Shown: positions 7,200 through 14,637, counted from the stretch's first letter. The stretch is 18,707 nucleotides of DNA from Cyanobacteria bacterium UBA6984 (GCA_002450015.1 DJYG01000034.1:1-18707); one strand, 5' to 3'. The notes: generated by a model from the letters alone, not told the origin. A program made the numbers and translations.

Positions 7200-7227
7200 A
7201 TTATATGTGTTGACTTTGTTCTTTCAA
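7200..7227 (-). promoter_or_regulatory. XRE promoter, TTGAAA-16-TATAAT (predicted leaderless)
   Basis: On the minus strand TTGAAA (7227-7222) and a perfect TATAAT (7205-7200) are 16 bases apart. If transcription starts seven bases past the TATAAT, the first base is 7193, the A of the XRE ATG. Its -35 lies inside the spacer of the opposing promoter. Confidence 0.6.
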
Positions 7228-7237
7228 GGTATATAAT
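7210..7237 (+). promoter_or_regulatory. Promoter of the 66-residue gene, TTGACT-16-TATAAT
   Basis: TTGACT (7210-7215) and a perfect TATAAT (7232-7237) are 16 bases apart, predicting a start near 7244 and a leader of about 33 bases. It fully interlocks with the divergent XRE promoter, so the two polymerases cannot bind together. Confidence 0.6.
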
Positions 7238-7238
7238 T

Positions 7239-7250
7239 TCTTTATAAAGA
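7239..7250. promoter_or_regulatory. 12-bp perfect palindrome, possible operator
   Basis: TCTTTATAAAGA is its own reverse complement and covers the predicted transcription start of the plus-strand gene (about 7244). Small XRE proteins bind sites of this kind. Binding here is inference only. Confidence 0.35.
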
Positions 7251-7276
7251 ATTAAAATTCCTAAAAAGGTGTTACA

Positions 7277-7477
7277 ATGAATACAAAAGAAAAATTTGAG
7301 CTAAATGAAATTTATGAAAAACATTTTGACAGATTAAGAATATTGACTGAAATTATCTGGTGTTGCAGTTATTATGAATGTCAATTAGAGCCCGCTGACA
7401 TTTGTTATGTCAACGAGCTCTTGCAAACTGAGATTAATTTATTTTGTGAAGATTTAGGCTTCAATGATGTAATTTAG
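7277..7477 (+). CDS. Small Cys-rich protein of unknown function (66 aa)
   Basis: I do not recognise this protein. It has 66 residues, is acidic and probably helical, and carries five cysteines (29, 30, 35, 43, 57) in a WCCSYYEC...DICYV...FCEDL pattern. There is no signal peptide or membrane segment. Support for a real gene is a consensus promoter (7210-7237) and AAAGG 7 bases before the ATG. Its last 24 bases overlap the 3' end of pepA on the other strand. It diverges from the XRE gene and may be that regulator's target. It could be a metal- or redox-related small protein, but nothing here proves it. Confidence 0.6.
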   Translation: MNTKEKFELNEIYEKHFDRLRILTEIIWCCSYYECQLEPADICYVNELLQTEINLFCEDLGFNDVI

Positions 7478-8854
7478 TAATGTTCTTACACCTACTCCTG
7501 TTGCACCTGCAATAAATTCTTTTTGTGGTTTTTCTAAAAATGCTGTGCCCGCAACGTCAAGGTGAGCCCATTTAACATCATCGGTTACAAATTCTTTTAA
7601 GAATAAGCCTGCAGCTGAAGTACCGCCCCAACGAGAACCTGTATTTTTCATATCGGCAATATCACTTTTTAAACTGTCAAAGTATTCTTTAAACATTGGC
7701 ATTTCCCAATATCTTTCGCCTGATTTTTCACCGACTTCTATTAACTTTTTAATTAATTCATCATTATTACCCATAATTCCTGAAGCGTGAGTGCCTAATG
7801 CAACCATACAAGCACCGGTTAGTGTTGCTATATCTATAATTTCATCAACTTTAAGTTCGCAAGCATAGCATAGAGCATCTGCAAGGGTTACTCTACCTTC
7901 TGCATCTGTATTATCTATTTCAATAGTTTTTCCATTTTTTGCTGTTAGTATATCTCCGGGTTTGTATGCGTCAGGTCCTATCATATTTTCGCAGGCTGCA
8001 ATTATACCGTGAACTTCAACATCTGGCGCAAATTCTTTAATTTTGCTCATTACACCTAAAACACAAGCAGCACCTGACATATCGTCACGCATTGTAAGCA
8101 TTGATGATGGTGGTTTTAAGTCCATACCACCGCTGTCAAAGCATAACCCTTTACCGATTATTGCAATTCTTTTTTTAGGATTTTGCGGAACATATTTCAT
8201 GTGTATAAATTTAGGTTCTTTGGCGCTGCCTCTTGCAACTGCAAGATAAGCATTCATTCCCATTTTTTCGCAGTCTTTTTTATCATAAATTTTTGTGTCT
8301 AAATTCAAACTTAAAGCTATTTCTGCCAATTTTTCAGGAGTTGCATATTGAGCAGGTTCATTGGCAATATTACGTGTTAATTCCATTGCTTCTGCTCTTT
8401 TTTGCCCCTTTTCGATTAAATTTTTGTCAAGATTTACAAATAGTTTTTCAAGGTGGTCTTTTTTGTCTGTTTTATATTTATCAAAAGCATAATCTGCAAT
8501 CATTGCACCTTCTGAAACCATATCTGCATATTCAAAATCTATTCCTAAAAAATCAATTGCTACATTTTTAGCTTTCATTTGCAGTGATTTTTTTATTGCT
8601 TTTACTATGGCTTCTCTTACTTTATTATTGTTTAACTCTTCTTTTTTGCCCAATCCTACAATTAAAACTTTCTTTGCAGACTGCTTTCCATAAGTAGGAA
8701 GCAGATATGTAGTTCCGATTTTGCCTTCAAATTTGTCTTGTTTCAGTGCATATTCGTTTGCAAGTTCATTTGAAGTTTCTTCTCCTTCAAACATGTTTAC
8801 AATCAAAATGTCACATTCTTGTTTTTCAACGTCAGAAATAATCTTAATTTCCAT
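7454..8854 (-). CDS. pepA: Leucyl aminopeptidase (M17 family, PepA)
   Basis: Cytosolic two-metal aminopeptidase that removes N-terminal residues from peptides, usually as a hexamer. From the ATG at 8854 it has 466 residues. The M17 signature NTDAEGR is at 315-321. Metal and catalytic residues Lys235, Asp240, Lys247, Asp258, Asp317, Glu319 and Arg321 all fall at a constant offset of 35 from the E. coli PepA numbering, so the active site is complete. The N-terminal macro-like domain is shorter than in E. coli. AAAGGA lies 6 bases before this ATG, which is why I prefer it to the TTG at 8860. It converges with the 66-residue gene and diverges from rny. Confidence 0.95.
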   Translation of the reverse strand: MEIKIISDVEKQECDILIVNMFEGEETSNELANEYALKQDKFEGKIGTTYLLPTYGKQSAKKVLIVGLGKKEELNNNKVREAIVKAIKKSLQMKAKNVAIDFLGIDFEYADMVSEGAMIADYAFDKYKTDKKDHLEKLFVNLDKNLIEKGQKRAEAMELTRNIANEPAQYATPEKLAEIALSLNLDTKIYDKKDCEKMGMNAYLAVARGSAKEPKFIHMKYVPQNPKKRIAIIGKGLCFDSGGMDLKPPSSMLTMRDDMSGAACVLGVMSKIKEFAPDVEVHGIIAACENMIGPDAYKPGDILTAKNGKTIEIDNTDAEGRVTLADALCYACELKVDEIIDIATLTGACMVALGTHASGIMGNNDELIKKLIEVGEKSGERYWEMPMFKEYFDSLKSDIADMKNTGSRWGGTSAAGLFLKEFVTDDVKWAHLDVAGTAFLEKPQKEFIAGATGVGVRTLLNYIIEA

Positions 8855-9019
8855 ATTCAATCCTTTCTTTTTCGCAAATTTATAATAACATATAAATTTT
8901 TTTTAATAAAGCTATACAAATTATAATTATCATGTTAAAATTTAGTTAGTAGTAGTTAAATTTTTGAAAATACATGCAATAAATACTTTTTTATAATATA
9001 TACAACTTAAAAGGGGATA

Positions 9020-9042
9020 TTCGGTAGGCTATATGTGCCGAA
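9020..9042 (+). promoter_or_regulatory. Hairpin in the rny leader
   Basis: TTCGGTA (9020-9026) and TGCCGAA (9036-9042) form a 7-bp stem with one G-U pair and a 9-base loop, in the 5' leader of rny. A TATAAT at 8992-8997 without a good -35 is the likely -10. The region does not match a riboswitch class I know. Confidence 0.4.
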
Positions 9043-9059
9043 ATTGTGTGTATTTGTAA
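9033..9059 (+). other. 8-codon upstream reading frame in the rny leader
   Basis: ATG at 9033 begins in the loop of the leader hairpin and reads MCRNCVYL before TAA at 9057-9059. An AGG lies six bases upstream. Short frames like this arise easily by chance, so translation is only a possibility. Confidence 0.2.
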
Positions 9060-9086
9060 AAAATAGAAAGTAAAGGGATAAAACTT

Positions 9087-10619
9087 ATGGACTTAATTTC
9101 AATGGTCGCAATTATCTTAGCGGTAATTCTAGCTGTTGTATTTACGGCTATTCTCGTAAATCAAAGAGCTAAATTTAACGCATTAAAAGATGAAGCTCAG
9201 AAAAAGCAAAATGATTTGGAAGAAAAAGAAAAACTTCTTGTAAAAGAAGCAATGATTAAAGCAAAAGACGCTTTACAAACAGAAAGAGAACAATTAAACG
9301 AGGAAGAAAGAACAAGAAGACAAGAACTATCACGTCAAGAAGCTAAATTGGCTCAAAGAGAAGATGTTCTGGAAGATAAAATTCAAGATGCAACTGAAAA
9401 AGAAGCTGCCGCTCAAAGAAAAATGGACGAACTTCTTGAAAAAGAAGATTATTTGGCAGAACTTGTTCAAAAACAAACTTCCGAATTAGAACGTATCTCC
9501 GGCTTATCCGGTGAAGAAGCTAAAAAAATGTTGTTAGAACAAATTAAAAATGACTTAGCTCAAGAAGAACTTCAACTTATACGTGAAAACGAAGCTAAAA
9601 TAAAAGAAAAAGCTCTTGAACAATCTCAAGAAATATTGACAACTACAATGCAAAGATGTGTTATGGATCAAGTTGTAGAAAGTACAGTGTCAGTTGTTTC
9701 ACTTCCAAATGATGAAATGAAAGGTCGTATTATAGGACGTGAAGGACGTAATATTAGAACATTGGAAACTTTAACAGGTGTTGATTTAATTATTGATGAT
9801 ACCCCTGAAGCTGTTGTTTTATCAAGCTTTGACCCTGTAAGACGTGAAGTTGCAAAACTGGCTTTGGAAAAATTAATTTCAGACGGTCGTATTCATCCGG
9901 TAAGAATTGAAGAAATGGTTAATAAAGCTCAAGAAGAAGTCGAAAAGAAAATTTTAACAGAAGGTGAAAATGCAGCTCTTGATATGGGCATAATGGGATT
10001 AAATAAAGAACTGTTAAAAACATTAGGCAGATTATATTATAGAACAAGCTATGGTCAAAATGTTCTAAAACACTCACTTGAAGTTGGTCATATAGCAGGT
10101 ATGTTGGCTGCTGAATTAGGCGCTAACGTTAATGTTGCAAAACGTGCAGGTCTTTTACACGATATAGGTAAAGCTGTTGACCAAACTCAAGAAGGAACAC
10201 ATATTCAATTAGGAGTTGAAATCGCAAATAAATACGGTGAAAAAATGGAAATTATTCATGCTATTGAAGCTCACCATAATGATGTTACGGCTAATACAAT
10301 CGAAGCAGTTCTTGTAAAACTGGCAGATGCCATATCAGCAGGTCGCCCAGGAGCAAGACGTGACACTTTGGAAATTTATATTAAACGTTTGCAAAAAATT
10401 GAAGAAATTGTAAATAGCTTTAAAGGTATAAAACAGTCATTTGCAGTTCAAGCAGGACGTGAGGTAAGAGTTATCGTTGAGGCTGAACAATTTGATGATT
10501 TAGCATCTCAAAAACTTGCAAGAGATATAGCTAAACGTATTGAAGATGAACTTGATTATCCGGGACAAATTAGAGTTACAGTTGTAAGAGAGTTCAGAAC
10601 AACAGAAATAGCAAAATAA
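9087..10619 (+). CDS. rny: Ribonuclease Y
   Basis: Membrane-anchored endoribonuclease that starts mRNA decay. The 510-residue protein has the full RNase Y order: an N-terminal membrane helix (about residues 3-24), a long charged coiled coil (about 27-190), a KH RNA-binding domain with GRIIGREGRNIR at 213-224, and an HD domain with the catalytic His358-Asp359 pair in LLHDIGKAVD. It ends in a conserved C-terminal region (YPGQIRVTVVREFR). AAAGGGA lies 8 bases before the ATG. It leads an operon with ymdB 7 bases downstream, the order also known from Bacillus. RNase Y is typical of Firmicutes but occurs in several other phyla. Confidence 0.97.
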   Translation: MDLISMVAIILAVILAVVFTAILVNQRAKFNALKDEAQKKQNDLEEKEKLLVKEAMIKAKDALQTEREQLNEEERTRRQELSRQEAKLAQREDVLEDKIQDATEKEAAAQRKMDELLEKEDYLAELVQKQTSELERISGLSGEEAKKMLLEQIKNDLAQEELQLIRENEAKIKEKALEQSQEILTTTMQRCVMDQVVESTVSVVSLPNDEMKGRIIGREGRNIRTLETLTGVDLIIDDTPEAVVLSSFDPVRREVAKLALEKLISDGRIHPVRIEEMVNKAQEEVEKKILTEGENAALDMGIMGLNKELLKTLGRLYYRTSYGQNVLKHSLEVGHIAGMLAAELGANVNVAKRAGLLHDIGKAVDQTQEGTHIQLGVEIANKYGEKMEIIHAIEAHHNDVTANTIEAVLVKLADAISAGRPGARRDTLEIYIKRLQKIEEIVNSFKGIKQSFAVQAGREVRVIVEAEQFDDLASQKLARDIAKRIEDELDYPGQIRVTVVREFRTTEIAK

Positions 10620-10626
10620 ATTTTTT

Positions 10627-11460
10627 ATGGAAAATAACAAATTAAAAATTTTATTTTTTGGTGATGTAGTCGGTAGAATTGGCAGAAATGCCATTACCGA
10701 CTATCTTGCTGAAAATAAAACTAAATACGATTTTGTTATTTTAAATGCGGAAAACGCTTCTCATGGCTTTGGTTTAACTCAAAAAAATTATAATTATCTG
10801 AGCGCTGCAGGAATTGATTGCTTTACATCAGGTAATCATATTTGGGATAAAAAAGAAATTTTTAACTACATTGATAGTGCAGAAAAACTTATTCGTCCGA
10901 TGAATTATCCTGATGGTACAAAGGGCTTAGGATACAGATTTTTTAATATTTCCGGATACAAAATTTGTGTAATGAACTTTTTAGGACGAGTTTTTATGCA
11001 GCCAATGGATTCTCAATGGAAGCTTTTTGAAGATAATATTAAATCAATAAAAGAAATTACTCCAATCGTAATTATTGATTTTCACGCTGAGGCTACTGCT
11101 GAAAAGATTTGCTTTGGAAGATTTTGCTCTTCCTTTGGAGCAAGCGCTTTTATTGGAACGCATACGCACGTTCAAACTGCTGATGAACAAATTATAAACG
11201 GTATGGCATATATTACCGATGCAGGTTTTTGCGGTGCTGAAGACAGTGTTATTGGAATGGAATACAGCACTTCACTTGCAAGAATGACAACTTGTATGCC
11301 TGAGAGATTTGAAGTAGCACAAGATAACGTTGCAATTATTAATGCTGTTGAAATTACTTTAGATGCTTTGAGTGGTAATGCAACAGATATAAAAAGAATT
11401 AGCGAAAAAATAGTATATGAAAATAACAAGGAGGATAATCTTGATAAAGAACAATCCTGA
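10627..11460 (+). CDS. ymdB: YmdB-family metallophosphoesterase (cyclic nucleotide phosphodiesterase)
   Basis: The family includes Bacillus YmdB, a 2',3'-cyclic nucleotide phosphodiesterase that influences RNase Y activity and the choice between biofilm and motility. The 277-residue protein keeps the metal-binding blocks: FFGDVVGRIGR at the start, LNAENASHGFGL, TSGNHIWDKKEI, IDFHAEATAEK and GTHTHVQTADE. It follows rny by 7 bases and has no visible Shine-Dalgarno sequence (ATTTTTT precedes the ATG), so translation is probably coupled to rny. The C-terminal tail (ENNKEDNLDKEQS) is charged and overlaps a 12-codon frame that leads into the next gene. Confidence 0.94.
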   Translation: MENNKLKILFFGDVVGRIGRNAITDYLAENKTKYDFVILNAENASHGFGLTQKNYNYLSAAGIDCFTSGNHIWDKKEIFNYIDSAEKLIRPMNYPDGTKGLGYRFFNISGYKICVMNFLGRVFMQPMDSQWKLFEDNIKSIKEITPIVIIDFHAEATAEKICFGRFCSSFGASAFIGTHTHVQTADEQIINGMAYITDAGFCGAEDSVIGMEYSTSLARMTTCMPERFEVAQDNVAIINAVEITLDALSGNATDIKRISEKIVYENNKEDNLDKEQS

Positions 11461-11479
11461 TAGGAGGTGTAGTTCATGA
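11441..11479 (+). other. 12-codon minicistron between ymdB and the PHP gene
   Basis: A near-perfect AAGGAGG (11428-11434) lies inside the end of ymdB. Six bases later a TTG at 11441 opens a frame reading MIKNNPDRRCSS. It stops at TGA 11477-11479, which overlaps the next gene's ATG as ATGA. The strong ribosome site with no longer gene attached, and the stop-start overlap, suggest translational coupling. It has not been shown to be translated. Confidence 0.35.
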
Positions 11480-12333
11480 AAAAAGCTGATTTTCACGTAC
11501 ACACCAATTATTCTGACGGAATATTTTCACCGGAAAAAATTGTAGATACTGCTTTAGATGCAGGACTGGAAGCGATTGCTTTAACCGATCACGACAATGT
11601 GTTATCTTATGATGTTGCTCAAAAGTATCTGAAAAGTATTGGAAAAGAAGACAAACTTGAAATTATACAAGGTGTTGAAGTTAATACTTTGTATAAAAAT
11701 TATGAAGTACATATTCTTGGTTATTTTATGGATACGAATGATAATGATTTCAAAAATCTTATAAAATCTCAACAAGAAGCCCGAATTAAACAAACAAAAG
11801 AAATAATTGATCTTTTAGATAAAAAAGAAGGAATTAAAATTTCTTTTGACTCAATATTAGCTCAAGTTGCAGAAGGTGGTAGTATAGGTCGTCCGCATAT
11901 AGCAAAAGCTATAACTTCAGCAGGTGGAACTTCTAGCATAATTGATGCATATAATAAATATATTAATGATAGCTCTCCTGTTTATGTGCAAAGAAAGACG
12001 GTTTCACCACAAGATGCCGTAGAAATTATATATGATGCCGGCGGCATTCCTGTTATAGCCCATCCTCACGATATTGATATAGCAGAAACATTAATAAAAG
12101 ATTTAATGGCTTATGGCTTAAGAGGTATTGAAGCTTATCACAGAAAACATTCACCTGCCGTTGTTGAATATTTTTCATCTATGGCTGAAAAATTCGGATT
12201 GATTGTTACTGGAGGTTCTGATTTTCATGCTCCAAGTTTACTTAACGGTCAAATCCTTTTAGGCAAACATTTTATTCCTGAATGGATTTATGATAAATTA
12301 ATACAAGAGAAAAAACGTTTAGACATGGCATAG
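11476..12333 (+). CDS. PHP-domain phosphoesterase, YciV/RNase AM type
   Basis: PHP-domain metal hydrolase of 285 residues. E. coli YciV (RNase AM, TrpH) removes the phosphate from 3',5'-bisphosphonucleotides and trims RNA from the 5' end; the same chemistry is inferred here from the family. Metal-binding motifs run in the expected order: DFHVHTNYSDG near the start, LTDHDN, GVEVN, GRPHIA, IAHPHD and GSDFHAP. The insert between the third and fourth motifs is as in other members. AGGAGGTG lies about 6 bases before the ATG. Its place behind rny and ymdB fits a role in recycling RNA breakdown products. A general PHP phosphatase role cannot be excluded. Confidence 0.85.
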   Translation: MKKADFHVHTNYSDGIFSPEKIVDTALDAGLEAIALTDHDNVLSYDVAQKYLKSIGKEDKLEIIQGVEVNTLYKNYEVHILGYFMDTNDNDFKNLIKSQQEARIKQTKEIIDLLDKKEGIKISFDSILAQVAEGGSIGRPHIAKAITSAGGTSSIIDAYNKYINDSSPVYVQRKTVSPQDAVEIIYDAGGIPVIAHPHDIDIAETLIKDLMAYGLRGIEAYHRKHSPAVVEYFSSMAEKFGLIVTGGSDFHAPSLLNGQILLGKHFIPEWIYDKLIQEKKRLDMA

Positions 12334-12346
12334 CGAGGTAATTATA

Positions 12347-12997
12347 ATGAAGAAAAATTTTGCTTTCACATTAAATGAAATAGGGGTAATTGCAGCAATT
12401 ATTGTAATTACAGCATGTATTGTTATTCCAAAACTAATGGAAGATAACAAAAGACTTGAAATCATATCTCAGTGGAAAAATATGTACAAAAATATTGAAT
12501 ATGTATTTACAGCTATGAGTGTTCAAAGTTCAAATTCTGACTATTATGACTTTGTATATTCAGGAGAAAAAGATGAAAAAGAAGCTTTCATTTTTGATAT
12601 GTTATCACCTTATTTAAGAATGGAAAAACCTGTTTCAGCAAAAGATTATAAAGCAGCATATTTAGATGGTACAACTGTAAAACCTGACGATGCATTTTAT
12701 GTCGAAAATTTGCATACAACAACTTCAGGCAATATTGTTGGTTTAAAATGGTTAAATACTCCTGAACGATTAACTAAAAAATTCCCAATTGCAATGTTAT
12801 TAGTTGATTTAAATGGTGTCAATAAACCTAATAGGTGGGGAGCAGATATTTTTGGTGTAAACATTTTTAAAAACAAAATAGAACCTATCGGAAAAACAGA
12901 AGATGAATATCTGATGAAAGCGGATTGTTCTCCTAAAGCAGGAAAAGGTATTTCTTGTTCATTTTACTACTATATTTATGGTGGTAAATTAAATTAA
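12347..12997 (+). CDS. Type IV pilin-like protein with degenerate N-terminus
   Basis: A 216-residue protein with a short basic leader (MKKNFA), then FTLNE and a hydrophobic helix (residues about 12-30). Glu+5 is present (Glu11) if prepilin peptidase cuts between Ala6 and Phe7. The usual Gly at -1 is missing, and the hydrophobic part (IGVIAAIIVITACIVIP) departs from the common LIVLGIIGVVAAL. Residues 154-169 carry D-L-N-G...N-K-P-N...G-A-D-I-F, a motif shared with the other pilin in the window. Cys194 and Cys204 could form a disulfide. GAGGT lies 7 bases before the ATG. The gene follows the PHP gene by 13 bases and its last 9 bases overlap the end of nth. Whether it forms a pilus, a pseudopilus or a DNA-uptake fibre is unknown. 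Confidence 0.8.
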   Translation: MKKNFAFTLNEIGVIAAIIVITACIVIPKLMEDNKRLEIISQWKNMYKNIEYVFTAMSVQSSNSDYYDFVYSGEKDEKEAFIFDMLSPYLRMEKPVSAKDYKAAYLDGTTVKPDDAFYVENLHTTTSGNIVGLKWLNTPERLTKKFPIAMLLVDLNGVNKPNRWGADIFGVNIFKNKIEPIGKTEDEYLMKADCSPKAGKGISCSFYYYIYGGKLN

Positions 12998-13618
12998 TTT
13001 TGAACAATATTTGTTTATCGGACAATTACTGCAATTCGGTTTTTGAGGTTTGCAGCAATTTTGTCCGTGGGTAACAATCAAAGTATTTATATCTATCCAA
13101 TATTTTTCAGGCAATTTTTTACGTAAAGCAAATTCAGTTTCTTCAGGATTTTTTGTTTTTACATAGCCGATACGATTGAAAATTCTATGGACATGCACAT
13201 CTACACAAATTGCAGGTTTATTAAAACCTCTTGCAACAACGAGATTTGCAGTTTTTCTTCCAACACCGTTGAATTTACACAATTCTTCTATATCGCAAGG
13301 AACTTCACAATTATATTTTTCTACAAGTTCTTTTGATAATTGTATTATTTGTTTGGCTTTATTCGCATAAAATCCAACCGGATATATAGCTTTTGCAAGT
13401 GTTTCTTCATCAATATTTGCCATTTCTTTTGGTGTTGTTGCAAGCTTTAACATTCTCAATGTAGCGGGATATGTTGTTTTATCATTTGTTCTAAGGCTTA
13501 ATATACAGGCAATTAAAACTAAATATGGATTGTTAAAACTGTCCATTAAGCCAACAAACTCACTTTTTTGCTGTTTTGCATTTTTTAAAGCGACAACAAT
13601 ATCATCTATTTCAGCCAT
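12989..13618 (-). CDS. nth: Endonuclease III (DNA glycosylase/AP lyase)
   Basis: Removes oxidised pyrimidines from DNA and cuts the abasic site in base excision repair. From the ATG at 13618 it has 209 residues. The helix-hairpin-helix is FNGVGRKTANLVV with catalytic Lys122. Catalytic Asp140 is in ICVDVHVHRI, matching Lys120 and Asp138 of E. coli. The C-terminal 4Fe-4S loop is Cys189-X6-Cys196-X2-Cys199-X5-Cys205. An AAGGA site 7 bases upstream supports this ATG over the TTG at 13633. It overlaps the 3' end of lpxK by 8 bases, so it is probably co-transcribed with the envelope genes although its job is unrelated. Confidence 0.95.
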   Translation of the reverse strand: MAEIDDIVVALKNAKQQKSEFVGLMDSFNNPYLVLIACILSLRTNDKTTYPATLRMLKLATTPKEMANIDEETLAKAIYPVGFYANKAKQIIQLSKELVEKYNCEVPCDIEELCKFNGVGRKTANLVVARGFNKPAICVDVHVHRIFNRIGYVKTKNPEETEFALRKKLPEKYWIDINTLIVTHGQNCCKPQKPNCSNCPINKYCSKLI

Positions 13619-14633
13619 TAATAATTCCTTCAATATCCGTTTCTAATTTTAATTTAAGAGCATATACATTGTCTAAATCAAATTTTTGTAATTTAACAGC
13701 ATCTTTTTCGGTTGTTACAATTGTACCTTTACACTTTTCTATATCTTGCATTACATACTTATGATGGTCATCAAAAGTTACTGTTTTTATAATATTAAAT
13801 TTTTGTTTTACAAAATCATAGAATTGTTCCGGTTGCCCTATTGCACACATGGCTGTTACATCAGATTTTAGCGGTAAAACTTCTAATGTTTTAATATTGT
13901 ATGTATATCCGGGTACGACATTACATACAAAAGTTTTGTCTTCATCAAATGACTGAAAAACATCGGAAAGAATATTTTTTTCTATTTTTTTTGAAGTTTT
14001 ATTCATTATAACAAGTTTATCAGCCCGTACGAGTCCTTCAATATCTTCTCTTAGCGGACCTGCTGGTAAATGTTTTCCGTTACCAATAAGTTTTTCACTA
14101 TCCACAAGAACAATATTTAAATCTCTTTTTATACGTCTGTGCTGAAAAGCATCATCTAAAATAATAATATTTACACCTAAATTTCTAATAGCATATTCTG
14201 CTGCCTTTACTCTGTTCGAGCAAGTTAAAACATTAATCCCTTTTAAATTTTCTGCAAACCAAAACGGTTCATCTCCGGCATCTTGCGCATTATAAAAAAT
14301 ATCTTTACCATTAGATATTAAGTTAACATTTTTATTACACAATTTTCCGCCGTAACCTCTGGAAATTATTGCAACATTGTTGTTTTTTGAATAATAATAT
14401 TTTGCAAGCTCTGCAACAAGCGGAGTTTTTCCTACGCCACCTGTTGTTAAATTCCCGACTGAAACAACAAACGCATTCACCTTATAAGATTTTAAAATAT
14501 TCTTATCATATAGAATATTTCTAAATGATGTTAATTTGGAATAAAAAAATGAAAAAAGTTCCAAAAGTGGTAACAACATACTTTTGGACTCTTTTTCATA
14601 GTGTATTTTAGTTATTTTTGTTTTTAAATTCAT
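13611..14633 (-). CDS. lpxK: Tetraacyldisaccharide 4'-kinase (lipid A synthesis)
   Basis: Phosphorylates the lipid A disaccharide at the 4' position on the inner membrane. The 340-residue protein has an N-terminal membrane-associated helix (MLLPLLELFSFFYSKL, about 19-34), an unusual Walker A motif GNLTTGGVGKTP at 60-71, ISRGYGG soon after, the DDAFQHRRIKRD block, and HLPAGPLRE, all typical of LpxK. A later IVTTEKDAVKL segment is also conserved. It starts 4 bases after the MCE gene, with only weak AGAAG before the ATG. It shows that the organism makes, or recently made, lipid A and so has an LPS-type outer membrane. Confidence 0.94.
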   Translation of the reverse strand: MNLKTKITKIHYEKESKSMLLPLLELFSFFYSKLTSFRNILYDKNILKSYKVNAFVVSVGNLTTGGVGKTPLVAELAKYYYSKNNNVAIISRGYGGKLCNKNVNLISNGKDIFYNAQDAGDEPFWFAENLKGINVLTCSNRVKAAEYAIRNLGVNIIILDDAFQHRRIKRDLNIVLVDSEKLIGNGKHLPAGPLREDIEGLVRADKLVIMNKTSKKIEKNILSDVFQSFDEDKTFVCNVVPGYTYNIKTLEVLPLKSDVTAMCAIGQPEQFYDFVKQKFNIIKTVTFDDHHKYVMQDIEKCKGTIVTTEKDAVKLQKFDLDNVYALKLKLETDIEGIING

Positions 14634-14637
14634 ACTT

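Noticed and set aside
6966..7477. XRE regulator plus small gene as a toxin-antitoxin module
   Set aside because: The genes diverge rather than overlap in one operon, and the 66-residue protein matches no toxin I know.
8233..8571. 112-codon frame on the plus strand inside pepA
   Set aside because: It is Leu/Phe/His-rich, as expected for antisense of a Lys/Glu-rich gene, with no ribosome site or known fold.
9000..9086. Riboswitch in the rny leader
   Set aside because: Only one 7-bp stem and no conserved aptamer sequence that I can recognise (for example preQ1 or c-di-GMP).
13176..13370. Open frames antisense to nth, and similar shadows in mlaE, MCE and ftsZ
   Set aside because: Each lies wholly opposite a well-recognised gene and has no start signal or family match.
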